Source of the DNA: Albula goreensis
Lineage: Eukaryota; Chordata; Actinopteri; Albuliformes; Albulidae
Direction of reading: 5' to 3'
Assembly: GCA_022829145.1 (NCBI GenBank)
Contig: CM040763.1
Span: 9,595,141-9,659,140 of the forward strand
DNA: 64,000 bases
The notes below the pieces were generated by a model, which did no database searches, had not been told where the DNA came from, and worked only from the letters and a program-made list of their open reading frames with translations. The translations under genes were made by a program, and so were the position numbers. Below, in pieces: positions 1 to 13,200 of the stretch. Positions within the stretch are counted from its first letter, which is position 1. The number at the start of each line of letters is the position of its first letter.

Positions 1-1874
1 ATGCAATGTACAGTCACCCATGTATTACTCACTTAATTAATAGCTGGAGACATGAAAAGCACTGGAATGTGTACCCGAAACCTCCTCAGAGAAGGAGATA
101 ACACTGCTGTGTCATGACCAGAAGTAGGAGTTTTGAAGCCATTCAAACCTTGAAAGCTAACATTGTTATGTCCAAAGCATCTACCTTCTCATGGAGGTGG
201 TACAGCAACATGAAACCAAGTGGGTGTTGGTTCATTTTTAATACAGATCTCTCTTAGGGGCTTTTGCTTACCCTGCATTTCACTGAGGATTCATTCAGAT
301 GCTCAGGAAATTGTGTTGGAGCCCAAACAGTCACACTGTCAGAGATCTCAAGAATCTTTCAAGCCTTGCTTTAGGGGAACGGTACAGACTGCAGCTTCAC
401 TGACACTCCAAGTATGTGACAGTTCACTCTGGTCACATTCTGTGGGCGTTTCGCAGAAGTGGTTTTAAAGGGTTGATCTTCCACCTTGACTCATACAGCT
501 ATGGCTTTCACCACACACCTGGCATGACCAATTTAAAGTAACTGGTTAAAAAATATAAGTCAGGCCAGGCCATCAGTCACTCGGAACTGCCTTTCCTTCT
601 CTGGCCTTACACAGCAGTCTCGTATGCAACGCTACTAAGAAAATAATTAGATGTTTTTTCATAGCTTGGTGAATACATCTGCATAAAGTCAGACTGGTGC
701 TGTGATTTGCTCTCTGGTATGGATGATTATTATATCTGATTATATCAATCATCCAACATCCATGTTCCTTAAATAAAACTCAGCATGTTGAGCTGACACC
801 AGGCTAAATTTAGCAAAAACGCTGCACTCTGAATGCAGTTTGTCATAGCCACACTGTTACAAAATATGGCTTTCTAAATTTGAAATCTGGAAAGCTTGGA
901 TTGACAAATAACTATGCAATGGAATGACTGAGACACAGTGTATTTTTACTCATGAGTATAGCACATACATGCAACATGGAAGGTCACTATTTACCCATAC
1001 CGATGTACATGCTTTACATAGCCTATCCTCCACTTTCTGACACTGGTCAAGTAATGCTTCAGTTGGCATACACTTACAGAGGTACCGCACATCTGCTGTC
1101 ACCACACAAAGCTGAGTGAGCACTTTAGCCGAAGGGAGTGTGGTAACCTATTATCTCATACTGTTATGCTCTCTAATAAGGCTTCCTGCTATCCTCATGA
1201 TTACAGATGCATATATATATATATATATATGTCATTTTCAAACTTCCCTTCAGTTATGGAAATAACAAGAACCTGAATTAACTTTGAACTCAGACCTTTG
1301 TAATGACAACATGCAACCCAGTATGGACTGCTTGTGGGTTCACCTTGGCAACAAAATAACCAGCCACCAATGGCGAAGACAGCTACAGATGGTTCCAAGA
1401 TTTTAAATTGTGGTTAATGGGTAAGAAAAAGATTTAATCCAAGAACAAATTCCATTTTGTAAAATTGTCTGAAAATGCCTCCATGTGAGAACGTTTGCAC
1501 AGAAAAGTGAAAGAGTTCTCTAATGCCCCCATGTTACCATGGGAAAATGCAAAGGACAGACAAAAGTGTTTTATGAGTTATATGACCATGAAAGAAAATC
1601 CATATTCTGAGCAGGAGAAGAGCTACTCCTTAATGTTACTCCAGAGTGGACATCAATGCAGCTTTAAAGCCAGGACCCCACTCAAACAAAGACTGTTACT
1701 TACACAAGTGGACATAAGACTGCACATAAAGGATTGAGGTGCACTCCTCAGAGAACAAACACACTGAGAAATCTGAACTCCACTAGTGAAGTGTTTCCCA
1801 GCGCTGAGCAAGACATGGCCATGCTTGGTGTACCAAACACAATGAGCAAAATGCAACAGCATAATCCCCCACAC

Positions 1875-1942
<68 letters not shown>

Positions 1943-3566
1943 AATTCAGCTCAGGCTGGAAAATGCTGCTTTATCCTTCCTTGAGAGCTGAAGCCCACAG
2001 CTAAAACCATACAAGCAGAAGATAGGGTGGAGAGGCTATTCTACAACAATGAAGAAGTAAAACAATGAGTGCTGACATGTACTTAGCTCTGATAAGTAAA
2101 GAATAAAGGAAAGCCCTGATGTACATATAGATTCATACATCTTGGCATGAAGGAAAACAACATATGTTTAATTAACAAACCATACAGTAAGTCATTACTA
2201 ATTTTAGTGGTTGTTCAGTTTTTTGAATATGGATATGGAATAAGCAACTGCAGCCAGTGACATCACAGGATTGACCCCCATGTTCTGTTATTATCACCTT
2301 TCCAATAGTCTCCAGGACCCCAAACAGAATGTGATGGTGAAGGGGTCAATTCATCAATTCACTGACATCCAAAAATAAAACAAATAGCAGGCGTTATTTT
2401 GTGTGCGCAACCAAAGTATCTGCGTGTGCATCATTTCACTGTCCTCGGGCGATCAACCCTGAGCCTTTATGAACACGACTCAATCCACAAACAGGCACAT
2501 TTAAATCAGGGATTTTGTGAGATTGGAAGGCAACTCAACCTTTTACTATAAACTGTTGCACAGGATGTCTGCCTGGTGTAAAGGCTGGTTCATACTCTTT
2601 CAGATGACTGCTGCTAGACTGATATGACAGAATGTTCATTAATGCCCTAATGTCTAATTTCAGTAGCACCATAACCCATGGCTTGCCCAGGTCTCACAGA
2701 TTGGTTTATCCCATTTGATCTGCAGGTACTAATTCATGTCATGCCTGCACTCTTTCCTTACTGCAAGACACAGGCTAATTAAAGAGACAGATGTCAGGCC
2801 TGCATTTTTGTCTCTGAATTGCAACACAAGACTCAGTACTGTTTTTATAAAATCCAAGACACAGGCATGGAGTACAGATTAAAATAATTCCACAGGAATA
2901 CCAACCCTGAAAGTTTTCCACAAAAGACAGACTGGATAGTGAGACGAGGGCTGGCCTGAATGGAACTGTTTTGTCTTGCCTGAATATAAGCTTTTGTAAG
3001 ACAAAATGTCAAGACTGCCAGTCATATCAGCTAAACTATTCAGTACACATACCAAGTCATCTGAAACAACTGTGAGGGGTATTTTGCAAAGCAGGATTAA
3101 GGTGTTAAAATATTCAAATATTTATTGCAGTTAGACAACCAACAACATAATGCTGTGGAGTAACATACCTCTTGCCCAAAGAGTGTGATTTGTTGACTGA
3201 TTAAATCCCTGAGTACTTAAGCAAAGAAAACCGAAGATGAAGAGAACAGAACATTCATTTATGTGAGACAAAGGGGTCTTTTTGGGAGGTGGTAGTGGGG
3301 GGGGGGTTATGTCTAGGACAACAAGTTTTGATGCATCACTGGATCTTAGCTATTTTTAATATGCTTATAGCTCAACAGTCTTTGCATTTGTGGACTTTGT
3401 CTGGTGGTCTTTTCATTACAGTCAGGTACTTTCACACCACTTAAACTTATCCTGTTCAATACGCTTTACAGTATGAATAATGCCTTTCATAAAAGATGTG
3501 TCACGTGTTGTGCGCTTCCTCCCAGTTTTGGGGGGGAGGGGGGGAATATGTGCATTGTATGCTTAC
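1..3566 (-). other. stox2: stox2 intron 1 (non-coding)
   Basis: No convincing exon is visible here. The stretch holds a short (TA)n at 1209-1231, a long (AC)n microsatellite at about 1876-1940 and G-rich runs at 3296-3306 and 3530-3544. Open frames across the (AC)n run are repeat artefacts coding HTHT or VCVC. An E-box CACGTG lies at 3502-3507. The remainder looks like ordinary intronic DNA. Confidence 0.55.
1876..1940. repeat. (AC)n microsatellite
   Basis: About 32 nearly perfect AC dinucleotides lie in stox2 intron 1, preceded by a C-rich stretch. Confidence 0.95.
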
Positions 3567-3894
3567 CCAGGTACTTGATCTCGAACCCTCGCGGCGGTTT
3601 GAGGGCCCTCCTCATCCACCCTTCTCTCAACACTTCCAGGTGATCCTCTTTACCTTGAATTAGTAGCACATGCTCGTCAATCCAACCCAGGAAAAAGGTC
3701 TCCGATATGGCGTCAGTAACTTTTTTATTCCAAAAGTGTTGCATGTTCTCGGCTTTGAAGTCCGCGAATATTTCATAGCCAGTATGATGCTCCTGCGGCT
3801 TCTCGCCTTCTGTAACCTCTGGAGTATCCTCATCGCCCACCCGTGAAAGCACTATGGCCAGGGAGTGCGGCGCAATCTGCAAAAACTTATCCAT
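3567..3894 (-). CDS. stox2: Storkhead-box protein (STOX2-type), first coding exon, partial gene
   Basis: A 109-codon open exon starts with ATG at 3894 and ends at a clear GTAAGC donor (plus-strand gcttac at 3561-3566), leaving one base of a split codon. The peptide begins MDKFLQIAPHSLAIVLS and ends with ALKPPRGFEIKYLG. This matches the N-terminal exon of storkhead-box proteins as I remember STOX1, including the FWN motif, an aromatic/leucine-rich core and the RRALxPPRGF ending. STOX proteins are nuclear and carry a winged-helix DNA-binding domain encoded by later exons, which would lie left of this window. I choose stox2 over stox1 because trappc11 and rwdd4 are neighbours, as at human 4q35.1; the peptide alone would also fit stox1. 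The gene runs off the left edge, and 1-3566 is its intron 1. Confidence 0.75.
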
Positions 3895-6064
3895 TGTCTG
3901 GCTAGCGCATTACAGTCTGCGTGTCATGAATGATACTACCGTCCAATATCCAGCTGCAGTCTGTTTGATGTTGCGCTTTATTGCGTACTTTATTAAATTT
4001 CCAAAACGAACACATTGTTCCATCGATTTAACGAGCATTTGAATCACACATAGTCGGGTGCGTTCGTACGAAAGACGAAAAATGTCACTGCATGTGTCTT
4101 CAGCGCATTCTTGAACGATTTAAGAACATACACATGCTAATTTATAAACCTTATATCACAGGCCTAAAATCCACTGTCTCAATAGACATATAATCCGCTA
4201 GAGCAGCGACAAACAGCCACTTTCCTCACCTTCTTAATGAAGCACATCACGTAGCGGTGACCTATTTCGCAGGCATTTTTCGCAGACGAGTCTCCATCGG
4301 TTAAAAAAGCGCACCACTCTGCAGGCTTCATCGCGCCTTGCACATGCCTACCTTGAGAATATCTCCTTCGCAAGCAACGAGCAAAGATAGCGCACCAGGT
4401 TTCTTTCAGATCGGATTATAACCATAGCGCTGTGATGGCCTAATTCAAATGAGCGTTTTCATACGGTTACTTATATTACACAAGTGCAGAGTCGATTGAT
4501 CGGCATTGTAACTCTATAAAGAGCCTGTCCCTGGTTCCCGACTGCATGCGTGCCTGCTTCCTCACGGCTGCCTTACCAGCTGTAGGAGACGTAAGATGAG
4601 AAAACCGCACTCAAGCAGGTTAGACCAACCATTACTAGACGGACCCCCCTCCCCAGATGTTTTTCGTGGCTCCACCTACGGACAGGGCTTCAAACATCAG
4701 TACCCTGTACTGTTTCCCAGCTACTGCTGATCCTGGATGAGAATACACAATCCGTATCATCGCACGATTAACTATTTCATTACAATACTGTTAAGAATAT
4801 CGACCTAAGGTAAACTAAAATGGCACACTGATAGAGACAGTGAGGTCGTACTAATTATATATATATATATTGTTTGATCATACTGAATGGTTCATGTAAT
4901 ATTAACATTTTATGTCAGCTATCAATATTTTTTATTTAACTTTTGCATTTCCAAATGATATTGATAGACTTTCAGAATAAATGAATATGAAAACAGTGCT
5001 ACACAATCTAGGTACAGAGGTAAACAGATCGCGCACCCAGGTGCCCCATATTAATCAGGACGTCGTGTATTTCAAACAAAAAAAGTCCAGGATGGAATGG
5101 ACTTTGTCTTGCATTTCTCAATTTTGTGAAAAACTGTCAAACTGGGATTGTTTGTAGTTGCCCATTGCTTTTAATACATTATATTTATGTAAAAAAAAAA
5201 AAAAACCCTGGCATTAAATTGCTTTACTCACCAACTATCATCAAAGACCCCAGTCCCAAACCACCCCCCCCCCCTCCCAAAAAAAAAAAAAAAAAAAAAA
5301 AAAAAACCAAAGGCTGAACAGTAGCCTTACATTTTGTTGTTTGTGTTGCATCCCATATTTGGGCAAGGCAAAGCTGGCAGCCCCATTCACAAGGTTATTC
5401 AAGTGCACAGGACTGCTTGCAATTCTTCTCAATATCCAAAACAAAATACTGCTCTGGCTGGAAAGTGCCTGTTGAGAATCCTCTCACTAATTGTATGTTC
5501 TGCCTCTGTATTTTGTGCACTGTATGTTATGTTAAGAGAGTGCAGTCTGAACACATGAAAGATGATTTATTGAACATCAGAATTAGATATATGCTATATA
5601 TCTATGTATGATATATTGCATAATAAATCCACAGTACAATAATTTCAAGAATAATCCATCAACACTATCCCACAAAATTGCCTGACAAAATAACCATGCA
5701 TGTGTTGTTTTAGCCAACCATGTATAGTTGGCTAAACAGCGCTCATATTTTAGTGATATTACTACTAACATCACATATTAATGTACCCAACTTGTCTATT
5801 TTTTTAACAAATTGGCACTATTTGAATAGCATAGCAATATAAAATGTATTATCTTTAATGTTTCTGAGTCAAACTTCCTGAATTTGATGTTATTAACCAC
5901 AGCATCATCCACAGTCACCCTTTGCTCTATTCAAGTACATTAAAGTCAACACAATGTAAACTTTGGTTGTCACTACATGGGAGACCCACTTTAAGTCTTC
6001 ATCAGTCAAAGTCCATTAACCTTCCTCTGAAATCACCGTAGAGCCGTCTAACGTGATGCATGCT
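3895..6064. other. Intergenic region upstream of stox2 exon 1 and downstream of SLC22 copy A
   Basis: No gene is visible. The part next to 3894 should contain the stox2 5' UTR and promoter, transcribed leftwards. A (TA)n is at about 4856-4870. A C-rich then pure A tract (about 5263-5306) resembles the poly(A) end of a retroposed element. The minus-strand hexamer ATTAAA at 5854-5859 (plus tttaat), about 210 bp past the copy A stop codon, is a possible polyadenylation signal for that gene. Confidence 0.45.
5263..5306. repeat. C/A homopolymer tract
   Basis: A run of about 15 C, broken by one T, is followed by about 27 A with no other base. It may mark the 3' end of an old retroposed copy, but no recognisable body is seen on its left. 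Confidence 0.8.
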
Positions 6065-7193
6065 TCAGACTGTATCATTCATTTCATTCGTTTCCAGTTG
6101 TGGTAACTGGCTTTCCTGAGCTTCATCCTTTCCAGGGGAGGGATTCCTTCTGTAGCAGCAGCTAGGTTACAAAGAGCAGAGTTACACTGAAAGGCTGCCT
6201 TTACTTCATCTGGGGCACAGATACAGTCCCAAGTTTGAATGTTTTCTTCATGACACTTTGAGCGCACATTCTGAAATGTGCTTCTCCAAGATACCCTCCG
6301 AGATCTATGCAGCATGGGATCTTTGTCGTGTGATGTATGGACCAGATTGACTCATAACCTTGTTTTACGGAGCTTTGAGTGTGTTTTTTTTTTTTTTTTT
6401 TTTTTTACCAGTTTATGGTTGCCCATTCTCTGCAAGTTTTATGAGCCCTTACAGCCGCTAACCACATCTGTGCCATTTGTAGTTTTTATTTTTGAAATTT
6501 CCTTTCAAAAAATTTATTACAAAATTCAAGGCATTTCAAAAGAATTTCATGTGTGATATGTAGGAAAAGCCACATGTACATGGAAGACGTGCACACGCAG
6601 TACTGAGAAGAGAGAGTGAATGGAGGAAACTGACCAGTTGAGGGTCTGTACTTGGGTGAGGTCCTCTGGCAGGGCGATGCCCTGTGTCTCCGGCAGCAGA
6701 AGACTCAGCAGCCCCACCATCAGAGTCAGAAGGCCCATCATAATGTAGGGAAAGGCCTTGTTGTGTGCACCTGAGGCAGGTCACCACAAAAGAGAGGGTC
6801 TGAGATACTGACTTTCAGGGAAACCTGTTGAGAATGTGTGAGATTTTGAATAATTTTATAAGGATGAATGTACACTTTCTCATTAATTTATTATTCTTAT
6901 GCTTTCCATTTGTCAACTGAAGAATTGCTCTTTTTTAACAGATTTCAGGTAATTCTTCAGTTGACAAATAAAAGTTGCTGTATAATAAGCGAGTTGCAGC
7001 ATAATCTTTTCATGGCATTTGATTCCTTTGTGGTTCTATCTGAACAATGATATCATCCACACAGCTTGCTAACAAAAAACATGGTGAAAGTTTGTCAGCA
7101 ATTACTCACAAGTCAACATACTGCACATTTTTTAAACTAACATTAACAAGTAGATTGAAGAGTTATTATTATTAATTATTATTATTATTATTA

Positions 7194-7229
<36 letters not shown>

Positions 7230-10200
7230 GCTGTCGGTAATAGTACTAGAATTTATCATATAAATGACGTACTGTTACTATTTCATCACAATTAATGTAT
7301 CATCAGTATCATGATTTATGTATGATTATACACAGCAGTGAGTAAGTTTTGCTCTGTGTCCTATTGGCTGAAATAGCATCATCTGACATGGAGGACATGT
7401 TGGCTCCCTTGTTTCATCAGAAATGAATAAGCTTTCATTCATATCTGCACATACAGTTAAATAATATGGAAAGTATTTTGTATTGGTAGTGTAAAAACTG
7501 TAGGAGGAGATGGGAGTAAAAAATGGGAAGAAAGAGAATAACAATAAGAAGAAAGATCCTGAAAAAGAACAGTAGTTTGCATGCTTCACATGCAAACTAA
7601 TGAACTAAACTGTACAAGAGCTCTCTTTAACAGAAGTGCTGAGGTCAATGTAATTGATAATATGTTACATGTTATCTTCAAATGCGCCTTGATATTTTAT
7701 CATTGTGTACAGTGATTCTTGTGCAAATGTATCATTTTCTGTTACTTGTTATAGTATATAAGGACTAATTATTATTATTAGTATTATTATTATTATCTAT
7801 CAATATCAAATGTATTAATTTGTGACAACCCTGTTATTAAATATGAGATTAAATATTTATGGGCGAGCACTGAAAACAGCATTTATTCTACAAATATAAG
7901 ACTGCAGTGAAACCAGTTACATAATGTATGAATGGTTAGCCTACAGAAGACTAATATTTTGAGGTTAAATCAGATTCTCAAAGGCTATCGTCTATTGCTT
8001 CAAACAGATAACAAATCACTACATCTAAAATGCCAATAATTTTTTCAGACAGGCATGAAACTAACACCTCTGGGCGTAGAGCCAGGACAGTTTGAAGATG
8101 TACTTCAGCGTGTTTTCCCTGTTTTCCAAGTATTTTATTTGTCTTTTCATGATATACAAAGACAAGTGTACATATATTGCATTGTAACTATCATATCCAT
8201 AACTAATAAAATACAACACCTGGAAGGGCTTTGCTAACCTCAGCAGCAGTAAATCATGGAATGTGACATTGATAATGCAGTGGTCTGCAGTATCTGCAGA
8301 ACCAATCACATATACCTTTCTCATGCTGAATACCACTACAAAGTAGGACGCAGCCGTGGCACCCTTGAGCAAAGACACTTAACCTGAATAGCCTCAGTAA
8401 ATATCCAGCTGTATAAGGGGATTGAATGTACAATGTGAATATGTTGGGCATGAGTATATGAAACATTCAAAAATGCAGTGAGACCTCATCAAGGAAGGGA
8501 CCACTCACCCATGTAGGCAAAGTAGGGGGAGATTGTGCTTCCGATCTTGGATGCCATAGAGCAGGCTCCTAGCCCCATGCCCCGCACCACAGTTGGGAAG
8601 AGCTCCATAGCTGTGATGTACATCACTGACAATGCTGCCGTGATCCCGAACTTCCCACCCATCACAAGAGCGATGTTGAAGCCGCTGAGCTCTGAGGTTA
8701 GCAAAATCAAAACCGAGGAGCATTAGTCTGCCAGGCTGTTTAAACAAACTGTTAGCGTGCAGATTTAGATGTCAGCTCATGTAAGCAGTGCCAGGCAGAT
8801 GAAATGTACAGGGTCAGTATAAGGATGTGTACAGGAATGTGTCAGGGTTGAAGCTACAGGGCAGACTTGACACAGAGAGTGTTAGGGAAGGGGCTACAGG
8901 ACAAGCACATTAAACATTCAGTATCAGTCATCTAGAGCGTCTTTACTCCTGGTCCTGGAGAGCCACAGAATATGCTGGATTTTGTTGTGATCCAACACTT
9001 AATGACCAGTTACAATGTTGGATTACATAGGCAACTCATCTCACTTGGTTTCTTGGCTTTGAACTTGCTGTGGAATTTTCAGGTAAAAACAAAAAGCAGC
9101 ACACACTGCAGCTCTCCAGAGGTGGAGTGAGAGTCCCTGATCTAGTGTCAAGAAAACATTTAGACTGTGAGGGTGTGAGTATCATTTTACATGGTGAACA
9201 GTGTACAAGAGAGCATTAGGTGAGAGAACAGCAGAGAAGATGAATTGCAGGAAAAGTAACATGCAGGTAGGTAACAAGACTTGTGACACAGGTAGGTAAC
9301 AAGACTGTGTAAAAGATAACATGGGGTGATAACCTTGAGGAACTATCTGGATGAGCAGCAGGACGGTCCCGCTCAACAGCAGAGTGGAGGTGATAACGGC
9401 CCGACGAGAGGCCACCTTTATCAGAAGCCATGCCCCAACATATGCTCCCAACTCCATGAGGGCGGAGAGCAGACAGTTCAAATACGGATCACCATTCATG
9501 TTGGGTGTATTCAGAGACAAGCCAAAATAACTGATGGTTACAAAGAACCTGCCAGCGTTCATGAAAAAAAGAGTAAGCAGTATTTATTAATGAAGCATTG
9601 CTTGGAAAGTGTGATGACACATAGGAGTTTCTGTCCTCTGCCTTATAATGGAACTTGCAGACAGTGGCTGCATTCTTGTCACACTTGATTTTATCTGTGT
9701 CTCTACCTTGTGACAAATTATTGGAATGTGTGTGCTTATCTTGTGGGTGAGGGGTTTAGCTCTGACCAGATAATGTGGTTGCAGTATTGGTGCAAACATC
9801 GCATACTCTACAGGGAATCTATATGAGAACAGAGCCATATTCAGGACGATAGGTGAGTAAGTGCGCAGTCGATACATATTATTTCAAAAGCCTAAATTAG
9901 TTCTTGATTGAAACTATAATCACCTAGAAAGACTGTAGACTAACAGGACTGGAGTTTGAAACCATTTTGCTTTAAAATTCTAGTCATGCTGATCACACTT
10001 GGCAATCATACAGTCATTCAAGAGGACTAATCAAAAGGCATTGCTGTGCATCGGTTGCATTTAAACAGACATTTCAGGGACAGGTTAAACAACATTTCCC
10101 AAATCTGTCCTCGCTACCACTAACACTCACATTTTATATTTAGGTATTGAGCAGATTTTTTTGTCCAGGGCAACTTATAAGTAGCTAACTTCAGACATAG

Positions 10201-13200
10201 ACTGTAGATGCACAAAGAGAGATGTTACAAGAATGGAGCCACTGTTACACAAGCCAGTAAAGCTTTCCAAAGCCTCTGGATACAATTTATAGACAGCCTT
10301 AGTTCTGGAGTGCCGGGGATGTTTCTCATTTTATTCCATCCAAGGACTTGATTACTATTTGAGCAATTACCAGGTGCCTGAATCTGAAACCTTGGGGTGA
10401 AAGTGGCAAAACTTTTCCTCCATTTCAAGCATATGGTCACCTGCATTCATTATGGCTAATAATTCATAAGGAGGCTGTAGCTTTGGGTTCAGCTGGAGCA
10501 GAAAGAGAAATTTCTGGCATTCCAGGACCAGGATAGCCTATTCCTGCATTATATCTTATATAAAACCTATCAAAACAATTTTATGGTACAAGATTAGTAT
10601 TATTACATGGAGTAAACCAAAGGCATGTTATTATTCTGTTCACTGAAGGTGACAACAGATAATGTGTAAAATGCAATTCATCAAAAGGCCATGAAATTCA
10701 GAGTGCAAAGGGAAAAATGTACAAATCACTGTTTTATTGGAATAAATTTTATAGACTATGTAGCACTCATTCTTGTTCTCAATTTGTTGTGTACAACTGG
10801 AATGGTGTGTTAAGTTACCAGATGGTGACATTGAGGATGGTTATTTTCCTCATCTTACTTGTCCTGACCAGATCCAGGTAAGTGTATGAAGCGTTAATGG
10901 GGTCAGTGCCTTTTTGCTGGAATCAAAATGAAAGGGAAAAATACAAGCCGTACATACGCGAAGCTCTCAGCCCCAGAGCATGAACATTACGTATATTTAC
11001 TTAAAGAAAATGAGGGGGTGGTGAGAGACAAGTGTTTTGCTGGACATACTAAACATAGTAAATGCATAACAACTGTATTTTGGAAATGATTAACCTGTTG
11101 TGATAGCATATGATAAATGTATGTTAGCTGGATAACCCACCAAGTAGAGATAACAAGACATTAATGACACATAATATTTAAATTCTAAAGTTAGCTATGC
11201 TTCTGCTAAAGCACACAATGTATATGTACCAATGTCCTCAGATAAAATATAAATAGAACTACATAATTCTAGTCCAGCATTTAACTATCTTCTTTACTTA
11301 TATCCAGAATGTCTGCCATCAAAAGTCATCCACATTTTACATTTTGGAATGTACATGACAAAACATTGTAAATACACAGTGTATACAGTGTACTATGGCA
11401 TAAATGCATTTTGTATAATAAGTTGTATTTCTACAAACCAAGCAGTACTGGACTACCTACAGTGTGCTGGATGTATTTTAATTGCAAGGACAGGCTATTC
11501 TTAAAATGGTGGAGGTGTTACCACAAGTTTAGCAGAGTCCTCTTCCCAAAATATAATCTCTGGAGGCGAGACACCATTTTTCTTGGCTGCAGCTCGGACA
11601 ATGGCGTCTGCCTCCTTGATGCGACCCTGAGCTAGCAACCAGCGTGGAGATTCAGGAATCAGCCTGCAAAACAGAGTGGGACTTTACCCAGTGCTCAATC
11701 ACACCTGACAAAGTACAGGGCTGGTTAAGTTTCAGGTGCAGCCATGTTTCCCCATGTACACCTCCAACTTTATGAGCACGGACTGCAGACAGTTAAGAAA
11801 TGGATCATCATTCATTATGAGCTACTATGTCGCCAGACCTCAGCAAGCTGGCATTGTGCTCTGCGTCACAGATACTACTACTGATACTGGTGAAGTTTAA
11901 TGTGTTGTATCCACTTGGGATAAATGGATAGTAAGCTTAGGTCATCGGCACATATGCTGTCAATATTTTACAGAACTTTAACAAATACAGTCTATTTCCT
12001 GAGAAATTGTATTTTTTGGGAATACAGTTCTATTTCCATCCATAAAATGGTCAATAATATGCACCAGAGGAGCCCGAAATAATTCCTCTGCGCTCTGAGA
12101 AGGATCTCACCACCAAAGTGGGACGTAGAGGAATCCAGGAAGAGTGAGCACAAACAGCAGCATTCTCCAGCTCCGGATGAAGTAGGCGCACAGAGGCAGG
12201 ATGGCATAGCCCAGTGCATAAAACACACACACACCCAGGGTGGAGAAGGCAACGCGGAAAGACTTCCCCAGCAACTCAGTACCTGTGATACAGTCAACTT
12301 TTCAGATCTTACCTTCTAAACACACACATTCATGACTGGATTAAGTCAACAATCACCATTAACCTAAACCCTGACTCACAATTATTGTTGTTTTCTTTCT
12401 TTGTTTTCTATGTATTTGACCAAGTATCGCACACTGAAATAAAAACAAAAATTTCTTTTCTAAGTGAGCCCAGGCTAAGAGAGCATTGATAGACGTGTTT
12501 CAGAAAATACAGAAGAATCTCAGAATTCCATACCTATGACACCTGGAGCCAGTGGTTGGTGAAACAGGTTAAACATTAAGAAATATCATAGTAATTATGC
12601 CTTATTCATTTCAAAAACTGGTGCCAAAAAAAAATTGATAACTCTGAGGGTTAGAGTCTTATTTAATAGCTAATACCACTACAGCATGTATGAAACTTAT
12701 TAAAACATTGAAGAGACCACCAGATGTAATTGAATTGAATTATTACTTAAGCTTACATGCCTGATTTGTTACTTTCACTGTACCTAAAACAAAAGCAGCT
12801 ACATAATTGGAAATCTGTCCAATTCCAACGATGAAAAAGATGAGGCAGTACATCTCCCAGCTGACAGAGACCACCTGCAGGAGAGAGAAGATCGTCTGCA
12901 CTGCCATGGTGATGAAGAGCACAACTTTCCTGCCGAATCTAGAAGACAGAAAGTCTACTTTAGTCAAACCTGATTTTCTCTTATGATATGACAGAAAATA
13001 TAGATATAGGCAGATGAAAACATACTTGTCAAAACTGATGACATGATAATATATAACAGATAAAATCTCATTCAGGGAAAGTGATCTCTGGTTCTGTATA
13101 GCTACAGGATTTGCCAGTTTTTGTTTTCACTTTAAAATCCGAAACCAGTTCAGACCTGAATAATCAAGTTATGGAAGTTACTTAACAGTGTTAATTGACC

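Noticed and set aside
1653-1991. Open frames of 63-94 codons on both strands around 1653-1991
   Set aside because: They are produced by the (AC)n microsatellite, which has no stop codons in several frames.
6079-6315. 78-codon minus-strand frame near the 3' end of SLC22 copy A
   Set aside because: It runs in a different frame from the predicted last exon and resembles no transporter tail.
6547-6634. Read-through end of SLC22 copy A after exon 9
   Set aside because: The frame stays open about 29 codons past the donor, but copies B and C both splice at the homologous point to a separate polar last exon, and copy A has a matching one at 6161-6065.
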